Origin: Capsicum annuum
Lineage: Eukaryota; Streptophyta; Magnoliopsida; Solanales; Solanaceae
Direction of reading: 5' to 3'
DNA: 64,000 nt
NCBI RefSeq assembly: GCF_002878395.1
Contig: NC_061121.1
Span: forward strand, 13,606,594-13,670,593
The notes beneath the pieces are model-generated. The model had not been told where the DNA came from. It made no database searches and saw nothing but the letters and a program-made list of their open reading frames with translations. Both the position numbers and the translations under genes were made by a program. Shown piece after piece: positions 46,190 to 59,470 of this stretch (position 1 is its first letter; every line of letters begins with the position of its first letter).

Positions 46190-47372
46190 TTCAAAACCAT
46201 ATGAAACTTATGCAAAAACACTCTCTTTTCAAAACTTTACACATGGTGGCCAATTCTTTCATTCAACACTTGCATTTCTTTCATTTATCACATGGAGCAT
46301 TCGAAAAATAAAAAAAACACTCTCATTGAATCATAAAACAACGTCAATCCATAAATAGTTGTAAAACACTTAATCCAAAATTTTATAACACAATAGAACA
46401 ACCCATAACATGTTAACATCATAGATTTCATCATGGGAGAGGAAACTTCGTAAATCACATTCATAAAAAAAATTTTGAAATTAATATCACATATGCACAT
46501 GATTATATACTTTCATCGAAATGGGTTTATGATGCATTCTCTTCAACGGTTTCCAAAACTCATTACAAATACATACAAAATTATACTTAGAAAATCATAA
46601 AGAAGACATAATTTAGCCCATGATATTTAGAATCGTTCTACACACCTTTTGACAGAAAAAAATCAAAGAGAACATAGAGAAATTGGCCCTTGGAGATTAA
46701 AATCTTCAAACCCTAGGTAATTTCTCCTCATTTGCTTAATGAAAGATGATTTAGAGATTTGAGAAGTCAAATAACATATGCTGAGACCTAAATTTCGTCA
46801 ATATATGATTAGGAACGGTTATAGGATGATAAAAGACATTATTGCCCTTAACATAACTCAAAACGGAATATTTTTGATACTCAGGAAAGGCTTGGTGGTG
46901 CCAAGCCAAAGAAAACCTCAAGTTTTGTGGTGCATGGCCAGATCAAACCTGAGGCCGTAAGCTTTGGCGATTGCTCTGCGGCATGGGGCCAATGAAGACC
47001 TTGGATAGGGTCCCACTCAAACACTCATAACTTTAGACTCCGAACTCGGATTGACAAACGGTAGGTGGCGTTAGAAAGAAAAATCAAATGGATTCAATTT
47101 GATATGTTATGGGCCACATAAAACCTCATATTGTAGGAGTAATGATCGCTGGAAGTTGACCTAAGAAAATCATCGACTAAAACTCAATCGGTAAGAAAGT
47201 GCTCAACTTAACATTGAGCTAGGAGATTTTAATGATGTATACTTATTTCCAAAGATGCTATCACACTAAATAATAATTATTCACACTTATTTCTAAGTAG
47301 TAAACACTGGGTTCAAGTCTCTATACGTAGGAAAGATGGTTCAAACTCAAGTCAAAGATATGGGGTGTTACA
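46190..47372 (-). repeat. Minus-strand solo gypsy LTR, 5' part
   Basis: On the minus strand the LTR starts TGTAACACCCCATATCTTTG at 47372 and runs to 46190, then continues at 39414-38354 across the copia insertion. The 46800-47010 stretch carries GC-richer sequence analogous to the 'gcgcc' stretch of the LTR at 33040. Confidence 0.88.
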
Positions 47373-47377
47373 CTTTT

Positions 47378-47800
47378 GAAGGTCCATTCATTTTGGTAGC
47401 CTACTTTCAATGAATAGGAAATTTGCATTCTTATGGATCTGTTAAAAGAAATTACTAAAAAATTACATAGGTGAAGAAAATCAATAATACATAGATAGAA
47501 AAAATATTGACACCTTTGATTTAAACAAAAGTAACACCAGTACAACAACAATAAATACTTACTCACACCGGGTATCAACAAAGATCAATAATAGAACAAT
47601 GATCTCTACTTTCAGTATTTCTTAGATGAAGAATGATTCATAGTACTTCTAAAAAGGGAATTCTCATTTTATTGAATTGAAAGAATGAATTTTGGAACAA
47701 ATAAATCTAATACAAACAAAGAATAGGAGCAGGTGCCTTTCCCAGTGCAAGACATCTAATCCCCAAAGGGAAAATGATGCCTATATAACCAAAATAGTAT
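47378..47800. repeat. Distal unit fragment
   Basis: 'gaataggaaatttgc', 'gatagaaaaaatattgacacc', 'aatacttactcacaccgggtatcaac' and 'caataatagaacaatgatctctac' match unit A 14530-14770 and unit C 59210-59450. It diverges after about 47690. Confidence 0.65.
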
Positions 47801-47810
47801 GATGTTGAAC

Positions 47811-49905
47811 TATCACAACCCAAGACTACCTTCATAACACGATGCTTGGAACAACAAGTGATCTCAAGCTAACCCATGAACTGACATATTGTTGAGCAAC
47901 TGATTTATAATATATTAAATAGTTAGTTCTGCTATGCGGAAATATAATCATGACAAAATCTGGGAAGAATTATAATACTAATGTAATTTACAATCTATAA
48001 AACTGAAGAGAGAACTGAAATTACATGACTGACTCTGATTGATATCTATAAAGCCTCTACTATACTGACATTAGATAGATAGGACATACCTTCAGCTACT
48101 ATTAATCAATACATATGAGAAATAAAGTAAAGTACACGAGCAACATCTGACTAAAGTCCCCGAAATAGGAGAATTCATAACTTGTTGGCTGAAACTGCAA
48201 CTGTCTGATCATGATGTGTGGACTACAACTGATACCTACATTATGAAATGATGTAGCCACACAGACGTATATGCGGATCAGTACTTTTGGAATGTACTTA
48301 GTAAGCGGGGGTGAATGCAACAAGTAAAATTGATTTTATATGAAATCTTAAAGAATTCATGTTAAGTGTAAGTAGACTCACAAGAGACTGAAATAGACTG
48401 AAAGATAAAATATTTTAAAACATGCATAACAAATATAATATGATAAGTTGGTGAATCGCTACACTTAGTTCCTTAAAACTTTACTTTTATAATATAAGTA
48501 GAACTGAAGCTGGAAAAGAGTAAAACATGGGTACTGTATGAATACTGGATTTGAAACTACGTGGTTGAAACTGTAATATCTGAGAATGCAAGACTAAGTG
48601 TATATATGTTATGTTACTAAGATAAATCTGAAATCTGAAAGACTAAAAGTTGTAAAACTAAGTATCTGAAAGTCTGTACACTTAGTAAAGCAAACCTGAA
48701 TTGATAATTCACTGAATACTGACTGAGACTGTGGGAGCTATCATGTAACCGACATAAACCATGTGAGCTATCATGGAGTCTAACGTTTGAACCACATTGA
48801 TGAGGGTTTTTCTATCCTTGCCATCGGAATAGAACTTGAATTGTAGTGATCACTAAACTAATGTCTCAAAGGACGAGGGTGTCATGCCTAATTGACAGGG
48901 GGCCCTAAAAATCTATGGTGATGTCGTAGGTCTGGAACTTAGGGACTAGTAATAACATCTCATGCCTAACTGATGGGGGAGATGCCATCGCTATGTTCAC
49001 TCGGTGCTAAATTCTACTCCCAACTGAAATATACTAAAATACTAACTGGTGCATGTACTGATAATTAGTAACTAATAAGCTCAGGTTATGGTATTCTGAA
49101 AATAACAGTGCATACGGATTCTAAGGTAATTATTAACATTTAAGATGATAATGCTCAACATGATCATGGTGGTCTGAATATGATATTAAAATCATGGTCT
49201 GACTGACTTATTTCTTGAAAAGAATGGAAATCATATAAAACACATAGGTATCAAGTGTTCATAACCCACCAGCACTGAATGATCATAGAGTACAATGTTA
49301 AAGCTTAAAAAGTTGGGATTGAATCATGGTTCAAAAACTCAAAAGCATAGACATTTCATCAAACACCTGGGAATCATGAACTTAAACATGGGAATGTCTC
49401 AATCATAAGAGCATAGCATGACTACATGACTAAATCAATAATTGGGGATTCAACATGGAATTCACTTGAAATAGGACATGAGAAACTGAAATTCATAGCA
49501 TGGAAAGGTCAAATCTTGCATGGGATTATACATAGGCTGAATTGAATTAACAACACCATGTAAACATGAAATTCAATCTTTCTTGAACACATAAAATACC
49601 ATAATGATATAAAATTCATTCTTTAATTGAAAAAAGGGTTTTTGAGCTCCATGGGTGAAAGGGGACCATGGATGAACTCCCACATACCTTAAACCCTTAA
49701 TCTTGGGAAGGAAGCACCATTCTTGAAGCTTTATTGAAGGTTCTTGAACTTGGAAACTTGAATTCTTGATTTCCTTGGAGAAAAAGAATTGAATTTGTTC
49801 TTGGGGGATGAGTAGGGTTTTATTGAGAGGAAAATTAGAGAAGATGGGCAAAATAATGCCCTAACTAGTGCCCAAATCGTGTTATGAACGATTGGGTTGA
49901 ATAAT
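47811..49905 (-). repeat. Truncated minus-strand gypsy LTR
   Basis: The minus-strand end ...CTTGGGTTGTGATA at 47811 matches the family terminus. Internal blocks ('acattatgaaatgatgtagcc' near 48238, 'catgtgagctatcatgg' near 48760, 'cacataccttaaacccttaatc' near 49682) parallel those in 34089-36447. The TGTAACACC start is missing: sequence passes into unit C at about 49905. There is no coding sequence. Confidence 0.65.
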
Positions 49906-50484
49906 GGTATTATTTGAAGTTATATTTTAAAAGTGCTATTTGAAGATCGAAATTATATGTCTGAAGAAAAATTATTGGGGAGTTTAAGTTTCGTGTTTTG
50001 TAAAAGAACAATTAGGCTATAATCAGAAATGAACTAGCAGATGAACATAAAAATTATATTAAGCATATTTAAGTCAAACATTATTGTTTATATATCGAAT
50101 ATTGAATATCTTTCTCGAAATTCATAAGTTGCCTCTGTCGACAGTTATGGAACAATATATTATATTATAAATAATTTTCAAATATTTTTAATTTTTGATA
50201 ATATACAAAAATAATTATTTTAAAATATTTATTTATGCATACATGAATTCTAATATGATAAAAAAATTCTTTAGTTGAATTTCTTTATAATGGTATTGGT
50301 GTCATTCGGTCGAATAATTATTGACTTCTATAGTCAAATGTTATTAAAGACAACTCATTTTTTTTAAAAAAAAAATTAATTGATATAATAAAATGTTGTT
50401 ATAGAAAATAATTTTTATAGACGATTTGATTGTATCTCGTAAACTAATTGTTTAAAATTATCTAATTTATTGAAACCCTTAATC

Positions 50485-50661
50485 GGAGCCTTAAAGTAAC
50501 TAGTAAAGTTGTTGTCATGTGATCAGGAGGTCACAGGTTCAAGCTTTGGAAACAACCTTTCGCAGAAATGCAAGATAACATTGTGTACAATACACCTTTA
50601 TAGTTGGGCCCTTCCCTGATCCCTGTGCATAGCGGGAGCGGTAGTGCACCGGGTTGTCCTT
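50485..50661 (+). mobile_element. Au-like SINE in unit C
   Basis: It is the same insertion as 9972-10124 in unit A and the better preserved copy: 'ggtcacaggttcaagc', 'cctttcgcagaaatgcaag', 'cccttccctgatccctgtgcatagcgggagcggtagtgcaccggg'. Flanking duplications TTTATTGAAACCCNTAATC lie at 50466-50484 and 50662-50680. Confidence 0.9.
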
Positions 50662-50950
50662 TTTATTGAAACCCCTAATCATAATTTAGGCACAATTTTG
50701 AAGATGTATTTTCCTTTTATCATCTCTTTTTTTTTCGTGTGTGTGTGTTGTTTAATATCTAATATAACATTGATTTTTTTTAATTATTTTTTAGGTGTCG
50801 AATTTTTTTATATGTGCTTAAGTTTTAGGGATCGATAAAATTGAGTCTCAACAAGTTTAAACGAATCAAGTAATTCAGAAACTCATGAAAAAAATTAAAA
50901 TAATATAAATAAACTATTAGTTACCTCTTTTGAGAATTTTGCGATAGCAC

Positions 50951-51140
50951 TTCACCAACATGAGTTGTGACGTAGTGGTGGGATTGCGCACCTTTAACAA
51001 GAGGTCTTGAGTTAGAGTCATGTATATAGATGGAGAAAACCTTGTTGGAAGATCCATAGCCATAATAGTCATGCAGTGCGCAACCCAAATTACTCGAGGT
51101 TCAAATTCAAATATCGAACACTGAGTGATAAATCAAAAAG
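50951..51140 (+). mobile_element. tRNA-derived SINE, copy in unit C
   Basis: It is orthologous to 10409-10590 and 20851-21035: 'gagttgtgacgtagtggtggg', 'cttgagttagagtc', 'catgcagtgcgcaaccc'. The ends are approximate. Confidence 0.65.
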
Positions 51141-52379
51141 AAACAAAACTGATGGTACTTCAATCGTCTGAAATTTTCAAGCAATCATAGAAAAGATGAA
51201 CTTCTTCAACCGAATCTACAAAAATCAAGTATGATAAATCATTCAATTAAATTTTCGCCATACCGGAGAAATGAAATGATCTAGGAGATCAACTTAGAAT
51301 CTTCGCTTAGTCATGAGCGTTCTCGAGCAGACATATATAAAAAGGCGATTTCAACAAAGTATGATGAGTTGACTGACCATTCGCTGTCGAAGAATTGATT
51401 TTTTCACCGTATAAATTTATTATGACAATATCTCAGATCTTAGTCGCGACGCTCACCGGCTAATTGAATTGAATTGATAAAAGGAAAAAAACTGAATCAG
51501 GAAATAAAAATTGAATGATATATGAAATAATTTTTATTTAATTGATAATCATATAAAATAGATAAAAGGAAAAATTATTAAGGTCCCGCCCAAGGTTTTG
51601 CTAAAGTGGGACCTTATAGTTGATAACGATCTGGCGTTGTTGGAGATTGTTTTACAGAAAAAAGTTATTTGTCTGTGCACCATCACATAGTAATTTATTA
51701 AAATTAAGTATTTAATTTATTTTTATTTTATATATTTAGCATTCAAATTTCGACATACATATTAAAAACAAAATATTATTAATAAATATATTTAGCTAAA
51801 TTATTATTCAATTGTTCTTAAATGAATAATTAATTATTATTCGGCTCATTGAGGTACAACAATAATTTGGTGAAACTGAAAAAAAAAAGCAATTAATATC
51901 TTTTTGATATTTTAAAATGACAAATATTATAGATAATTTTGTTTTACTAAAGTGACAAATACATACCAGACCCAATCCATTTATTTGTGTTCTTAGGGTT
52001 TTTAGTTTTTTCACACTTTAAAATACTTAATAAAAGTTAATTTTAATATTTTTTGTCTAATATATATTGATGATTCTGTCCAATTTTTATTTCTGATTGT
52101 GAATATAAATTTTGTATTTATAAAATGGAGATTTAATATTTTGTTATAATTTAATTTCTATACACTAATTTATATACCATAGAAGTAAAATGATGCACAA
52201 ATGAATACATGATCTATTTGAAAGTTAGTTTTTAAAATTGAAAAAAAAAACAATAAACAATCAATTCATAAAAATCCTATAACAAAACACAGGATTTCTA
52301 GTATATACTATACTATTAACAATAAAAATATCATATAGGGAAGTGAAAATTCATGTTTGAGCACACTATTTCAGAAGTA

Positions 52380-52880
52380 AATATGATTTATGTCACTAAA
52401 GTTTAATTAAAATTCAGAGTGATTAATTTTAAAGTTCATTAGAAATACATAAAAATAAAAATTACAAATACCGGTGATGTTTAGGGAGTACACTAAAAGT
52501 AAATTTTTATTTCCATAATTTTAAGTTGAAAATTAAGAGATTTGATTTTAAGTTTTTTCTTAAAAATAGTCAATAAATTGATTTGATTTCATTAATAAGC
52601 TCCTCTGTGATGTCAGTGCATCATTGTTGAAATAATAAATGTGGCTTGTTGGAATTAAAAGCTTATTAATGAAATCAATTATATTTGTTGACTATTTATA
52701 AGAAAAAAATAAAAATTAAATTTATTTGTTGACCACTTAAAATTATGACAATGAAATTCAAGTCAATCACATTGTAATCCTCAAATTGTACCACCATTTA
52801 TAATTTTAAGCTTCTTCTGATTCTAATAAGTTTTGAAATTAATTATTTTGAGCTCTAGTCAAACTTAGATGACATAAATC
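52380..52880. repeat. Large imperfect inverted repeat, unit C
   Basis: The arms correspond to those at 22260-22810. The hairpin centre is partly eroded: the left inner arm ends 'cattaataagctcctc', the right reads 'aaaagcttattaatgaaatc'. The intact 'cattgttgaaataat' shows the target site that the foldback element used in unit A. Confidence 0.65.
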
Positions 52881-55453
52881 ATTTTCACTTTTAAATTTTC
52901 TCTTTGGGCAATCTTTTAGACAATCTTTATTTACAATTCAAGAAGTATTTCAATTTATGTTTTATGTATTTCGTATTATGAATTTGTCTAACTCTCATTA
53001 ATTAATTTAAAAATCAATTAAAAGGCATAACTTTTTTATTTATCAAGTTCATTTTGGTTTAGGGACGTAAAACGAGAGAGTTGGGCTAAAATTAAAATGA
53101 TTAAGATTTAAGATGTACTCAATTAAAGATCAAATTGAATTTGATCAACTCAAAATTATTTTTAGGTTAAAATAGACAGGAGTGATTTGACGTAACAATT
53201 TTTTGTAAAAAATATCAAAAATTTCACATAAAAAATTTGTACTAACCTTAGTGATGCTTTTGTTTGTTGCATCTCTTGAACATGTGGTGTGAACGAGCGA
53301 TAGTATTTAACTCCCCCAATCAATTCTCACCATTTATTTTTTTAAAATAATAGTACAAAAATACTGATAATTATATATCAAACTTTTACTAAGCTACAAT
53401 GCTAAATTTGTGTCATTTAAGTTGTAAATATTACTTGCTAAGTCTATCGCCTAACAAAACTCAAGTAACCATCAAATAACACTATTTTAACAGAAAATTT
53501 GGCTGAGACTGGAAAGTAGATCTAAAAAACAGAGTGAAATTATGGTTGGTAAGAAATTCACCCAAGAAGGCTTATATTATTCATGTTAATGGACTAATGG
53601 TACATTATAATTAATACGGTCTTCATGTAATCACATCAGCATTAATTGTTAATTAAAAATATAAATGATAAATGAGTGAATCAATCATAGAAGAGTGGGA
53701 GAGTGATATACACAACAAAGGAAACCCATTGAGGGATCTAGATACACAAAGGATACCGAAGTCATTTCATATGTCATTCTTGATATTCATGACAAAAAGG
53801 TCTTGACAATAATATTTATTCGAGTAAAGACATAATTACCCCTAAAGTTGAACCCTTTTTAAAAAAAGATACTTGACCTTTGCTGTTGTCCTAACACCCC
53901 TAAACAATTTTAAATCGATATTAATACATCATTCTAAAGCCATCTAGCAGAGAGCGTGATTCTACTCTCTTAAAAGAACGTTCAGAATACAAAAAAGGAT
54001 TTTAACTTTATTTTTACAAGTTTTTCCTTACAAAAATATTTTTTGATTTTTCTTATATATTTTTAGTTTGTTTTCTTATTCTTTTTCCTTTTCTTTCATT
54101 TTTCTTCTTCGTAAAATTCTTGTCATCTCTAATGGACTATCCACTTTCAATACCACATAATTTTCATTGATAACTCTACCCGCCTTTTTTACTAACACCA
54201 CGTTTACTTTCTTTTATTTCAAGTTCTTATTTCAATTTTATTTTTTTTTATATTTTGAACGATTTTATAAAACCCAATATGTTTCAAGATGATTAGGAGT
54301 ATTATTTTTACTAGTATTCGTATTCGCGTGATGCACGAATAATATTGAAGAATTTAATTATGTGATCTTATTAAAACGTCTATTAACTTAATCCAAATAC
54401 TCAGGTGATGATTTTTTCATAAGCGTAAGATGACTTAATATCCTAGCTTAAAATAATTGCAAATTATTACATTACTTATTTGAATGTTATAAATTATATA
54501 GTATGTTCTTTAAATAAATTTCAATTGCTATAATGTTTTTCAATATAGTTTAGGGAAAAGTACGGAACTCAGCATGTATAGACCATTAATTATCACTCCC
54601 AACCTAACTTTGTATTAATTACGTGTTATAGCCAAACATCCATTTAATAGCCATATATGCGCTATCCCAATATATACGTATCTGACTCCTAATATCGCCC
54701 ATTCGTGCCAATTTCTTCTTCCAGCTTTACTTTCGCTCTCTCTTTCTTGTTCTTTTTTTTCTTAATTATGTTTGCCCTAATATTTGTAAGCAATAGCTAT
54801 CATTTTTTTCGTTTCAATGACTTATGGCGAGCTGCGTGCGAGCATACAATCATTTGAACAATAATCGCACACAGCTTGATTCATGTATTGATATGAGTAA
54901 GTAATTTGAGATTCATTAATAGTGAAGCTGGATAAAGAATTATTTGTATCAATGATGAAATTTGAAGGCAAGAGATATGGAATCGGAGTGTTGAATTTGA
55001 ACTATTGGTGATTAGAAAAAGAAAGGCATCATGGGATTATGTGATTATGTGATAAGTGATTGATAGTGGGTCTAAGATTTGCATACCAAGTGTTTGATTG
55101 TACTTTTCTTCATCTTCTTCTTTCTATGTAATTTTTTTAGTATTCGTCGATATAATATAGTCTATGATTTTGTTGTATGAATTGTAGAGCATTGATAATT
55201 AGGTTTGAACTTTTAAAGTTTTGTATTAATTATTTTTTTCCTACCACGTTTTACACAATGATAATTTTGTATTCAACGTTTCATGCATTGATTCATATTC
55301 AATGTTTCATGCAGATATCTATTCATGAAACTTTCTAATTCAATACATCAGTTGGGATATAATCAGAAAAATAAATAATACACCAAGTAAAATGAGCATC
55401 TAACCTTCTGTAGCAAAAAATTCTTGTTCAATAATATGATCTAACCTTTGCAA

Positions 55454-56205
55454 TGTTAGGCTCGTGAATTCCGAATAGTGCAGAATTGAACAAAGTAATC
55501 AATTAAAAGACAATAACAAAGACGATGATAACGATAAATTGAGAAAATAAAGGAGGCATAAATTTAACGTGGTTCGGTCAACTTGACCTACGTCCACAAC
55601 CAAAAGGAGGAACAACTTTACTAAACACCAATGGAACAAAAGAGAGTCCAAAGACACAAAAGAGAGTATAAAATAGAGTAATTAAATACTCTTATACCCC
55701 AAATACCCAAGAGAATAACCTCACAAATATCACTCCAAAGAAAAGGTTCACTCAAAGTATTTCCCAACACAACTCTCTCACAAATATTCTCTACAAAGAG
55801 AAAACAAACACAACTAAATCTTATCAAATGTTGTTGTTCTTCTCAAAATGGTGTGTTATGAATGAGAAAGAAGGCTCCTATTTATAGAGATAAAATAGGC
55901 TTGTTGATGTCATCCATGATGTTAATGGAAAATGTAAATTTCAACATTTGCATGTGAATGAGGGAAATTTACAATAAAATCTTTGAAAGCAACTTTGTTT
56001 GACCAACAAATAATCTTTCAAAAGTCTTTGACAGACTTTTACCAAATGTGAACAAAAGAAAAAAACAAGGTCACATTACATGCAACATGACAGAAGAAGC
56101 TTCAAACATTCACAAGCATAGAAGATTTACTTATGCATGTGGTGTTTCTTGGTCTTTAGTGATAGTGAATGAATACATCACTTTTGAATTTTAATAAACC
56201 CTACA
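55454..56205 (-). repeat. Solo copia-type LTR inside the Mutator-like element
   Basis: On the minus strand it starts TGTAGGGTTTATT at 56205 and ends ...CACGAGCCTAACA at 55454. A TATAAATA box lies at 55886-55879 on the minus strand. The 'aacgtggttcggtcaacttg' block near 55570 is common in plant copia LTRs. No clear target duplication was seen and no internal domain follows, so it is a solo LTR. Confidence 0.65.
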
Positions 56206-57419
56206 AATACGATAATGTTATGGATAAAAAGTCGTAACCACTTAATTTCATAAATGTAGGTAAATTAAAAATTTTAAATTTTATCTTAAATTTTTAAAAA
56301 TCAAAAGTCAATTAAATATTTTTTAACAAATTAGATTTTACTGATATAGAGAACGTGCACCCCTTCTCACTTTCCTCTTCTTCAGCCACCTTTAATTTTT
56401 TTCCCTTTTTCTAGATTACTCCTTTAGATTAGATCGTGTAGTAATAATTTGGATAGATCTTTTTATCCCATTTAGTATGAACATAAAAATATTTTATCAA
56501 TCTATCCAAAAAAAATATATATCAAATTTTAAAAATAAAAATCCAGAAAACGCAAACATTAGCTACATGTAAAATTCATTATTTGATAAATAAAAAAATA
56601 AAAAGATGTAATCTATAAACTTTGTAACTGTCAAACATTATTTTTATATTTTTAAATAATTCCCATTATATATTATTTTGACAATTGAAAAATATTTCAT
56701 TTATATTATTTTAAAGAAATTTAATATTGAAAATTAAAAATATTTCATTCATTTTATTTTAACCGGAAATTCCTAAGTGTGCTTTGCAACTAAATGTGCT
56801 TATTAAATTTATTTTTAAGTTTAAAAAAATTAAAAGCTTTAAATAAAAATTTGATAACTTCCCATAGGAAAAAGAAAAATCCAAACGTGCTTATTAAAAT
56901 TTGTTTCTTATATATTTTAAATTTAAAAAAAAAATGCATTTTTTGCTGTAAAGAAGAAAAAGTTGTGGGAAGATAGTTAAATATTTAGTAAAAAGATCTG
57001 ATAACTTCCCACAGAAAAAGAGTTATATACGTGTTTAAAAATTTATTTTTAAATTTAAAAATTAATATAAACAATTTGGATTTTTTTTCTTTGCTATAAA
57101 GAAGGCGCAGTTATAGAAAAGAAGGATTTTTTTCTTCATTCTCTGCAGTTAATGTAAACGTAAGATAAAAAGATTAACACAACAAAATATGGATAATTAT
57201 AGAGAAACAAATTATAATTGAATGCATATTTTGTTTACTAATTAAATTGTTTTTGAAAAAAAATTAAAATGGTGGAAAAAATAATATAAATTAGAGATAA
57301 AACAGTACATCATATGATATAGCCACATTTGACTATCTCTAATCAAAGCTTTCTTTATCAGTGTATCATACGAATAGAGCCAAGTAATATGAAAGTAAAG
57401 GAGTAATTCGAGAGCAACA

Positions 57420-57600
57420 CCTGGTGGAGTTGCCTTCTGCGAGTAAAATCAACAATGCGAGAAGTAAGTGGTTTGAAATTAGGTTCATAACGTAATCGTC
57501 TTTTGAATCTGTCCAAATAATACCTCGACACCGGCAACGAAGAAGATGACGAAGACAATGTCAGTCTCTGAAATGCATTTTGATTCCGTTGCTGCTGCAA
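57420..57600 (-). CDS. Exon-like open segment, possible captured gene fragment
   Basis: On the minus strand an open frame from about 57600 encodes a Gln/Ser/Arg-rich peptide: QRNQNAFQRLTLSSSSSSLP, then YYLDRFKRRLRYEPNFKPLTS and RIVDFTRRRQLHQ. It ends at a plausible splice donor CACCAG|GTGTTG (exon end about 57428). Codon composition is GC-richer than the flanks, which are AT-rich repeats. I do not recognise the family and cannot find a following exon. It lies within the Mutator-like element, so capture of a host exon (Pack-MULE) is possible. A chance open frame cannot be ruled out. Confidence 0.35.
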
Positions 57601-58631
57601 GGATTTTATTTTTGCGATTACATTTATAAGAGTGTTGGTTCAGTTTGCTATATATTTATCCATCTATGACAAATTGCCAATGTATTCAACAACACTGATT
57701 CCTTTGATTGTGAAGTTGTAATTGGCCAATGATTTTCTGTTTTTTTTCTTTTTCTTTTTTTGCCATAAAATGAAACCCAACAATGTGTTTCAGTTGCTAC
57801 AAAAGAGGCTCAAAAACTTGTATTTATTCTATGGGTAGTTAATGTGTAAGTATAGATAGATTTTTTATTTTTAATTATTTTTAAAAAAAATATTTATAGA
57901 TAGATTTTTATTTTTTTAAATAGAATTTTTCTAGTGTTGACATATAAGGCTTTTGCCCCTCTTATTAGACATAAATAGATTTACATTTTCATAAGCTATT
58001 TACGAATTTTTAAAAGTTCCTTGATTCATTTACTAAAAATTTCAGTTTTGATATCATTTTTCTCAAAATCTTCATTGCTAAAACTATATAAAAATAAGAT
58101 AAATTAATTAATGAAGTTTTCAAAATATTAAAATTTGTTCAGATAAAAGGATGATTAATTTATATTAATAACTTAATCAAAGTTGAGAAAGTGCTAAAGA
58201 AATTTTTTATAAAAATACTCTCTAATTGCTGCGTAAATGGCCAACAAAAATGGAGGGAGGTTTTACGAAGAAGAAGAAGGGAAAAGTCAAAGCGGATTGG
58301 TTGTAGAGATAATACGTGGAGTGGAAAGATTTGTAGAAAGAGAAAAGAAAGTCAAAAAGTAAGAGAGACGAAAAAGAAAGAAGGAAAAAAAATGTAAAGA
58401 AGAAAAACTAAAAATGAAAAATATGTATTTCTTCATTAAGTTAGACGTGTCAAATTTTAATTTGTGCATGTTTAGCACCTATTTTTTGAAACTACGATTT
58501 GTCCAAAAATAATGTAACAATATAGGTTCAAAATAGTTTAGCGGGGTATTAGGATACCCGCAAAATTCAAATGTCTTTTTAAAAAAAGGGTCCAACTTTA
58601 ATGGGTAGTTATGTTTTATTTTTATTTGTTC

Positions 58632-58738
58632 AAAATGAATTGAGAATTAATTGAGTCATGACCTGTCTATTTTGACTCACTTAATTCAAAAAATACTAAT
58701 ATATTACCTTTACCCTTGTAATCACAATCTAAGTTCCA

Positions 58739-58771
<33 letters not shown>

Positions 58772-59470
58772 ATGAAGTTCTTGATTTTTGAAGAGAAAGT
58801 CACCAAACACAAACACCAACCAAATAACATATACTACACCATCACCAAAAAGAAAACATATACTACACATGTCCAAACTTTTTCTTTTCCAATAATCGTT
58901 TGCATCCTAGAAAAGCAACAGTCGTTGTAAAATTAAACAAACCAATAACATCATATAATCCAATAACAATTTAGCAGCATAAATGATAGCCTTAAGCTAA
59001 AGCAGTTCACAAGAAAGAAAAATATTTAGGGCAAGCCATATTAAAATTAATTGGGTTGAATTATAAATTGAATTAGGCTCGATTGAAAATCCTTTTAAAA
59101 TGGATTACACTATGGATTGAGATTTAACCGAATTTTAAATCATCTTATGCCCAACGCATAAAATTTTGAGTGAATCACTTGTGTTTAAGGCTCATTTTTG
59201 TCAGCCTAATGAACAGGAAATTTGCGAGGTAAAATCATTGATCTTATGGCTCTATAATCAATTATATATAGACAGAAAAAAGATGATACCTTAATTTAAC
59301 CACAAGTGACAACAGTATAATAATGATAAATACTTACTCCCATCACGTATCAACATACAACAATAATATAGAACAATGATCTCCACTTTTAGTATATTTT
59401 TTAGAAGAATGATCCATAATATTTCTACAAAGGGGATTCTTACTCTATTCAATACTAAGAATGAATCTCG
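58632..59470. repeat. Paralogous unit C, second part
   Basis: It resumes the unit after the Mutator-like insertion: 'gaattgagaattaattgagtcatgacc', 'taatcgtttgcatcctagaaaagcaac', 'gcctaatgaacaggaaatttgc', aligning with unit A 14010-14780. It contains a poly(A) run of about 27 bases at 58744-58770, where unit A has about 12 A. The 59471-59594 stretch that follows has no recognisable content. Confidence 0.75.

Larger units (their letters stand above)
49908..53821. repeat. Paralogous unit C (non-coding), first part
   Basis: It aligns with unit A from about 9390 to 13998 and with unit B from about 20018. It shares with A the Au-like SINE that B lacks. It lacks the foldback element of A (continuous 'tcattgttgaaataataaatg' near 52622). 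It is interrupted at 53821 by a Mutator-like element and resumes at 58632. Confidence 0.8.
53822..58622. mobile_element. Mutator-like element with long TIRs, 4.8 kb, non-autonomous
   Basis: It is flanked by 9-bp duplications TATTTATTC (53813-53821) and TATTTGTTC (58623-58631), one mismatch. Unit A has the uninterrupted site (near 14000). The terminal inverted repeats align from the ends: ACATAATTACCCCTAAAGTTGAACCC on the left against ACATAACTACCCATTAAAGTTGGACCC inverted on the right, continuing through 'ctaacaccccTAAAC' / 'ctaatacccCGCTAAAC' for at least 110 bp. Another inverted block 'cttcttcttcgtaaaa' lies near 54105 and 58265. No transposase is recognised. Inside are a solo copia LTR (55454-56205) and an exon-like segment (57420-57600). 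Confidence 0.75.

Noticed and set aside
57358..57600. Complete 80-residue gene
   Set aside because: The last 20 codons follow a good splice donor and look intronic; only the segment above 57428 is exon-like, and no further exon was found.
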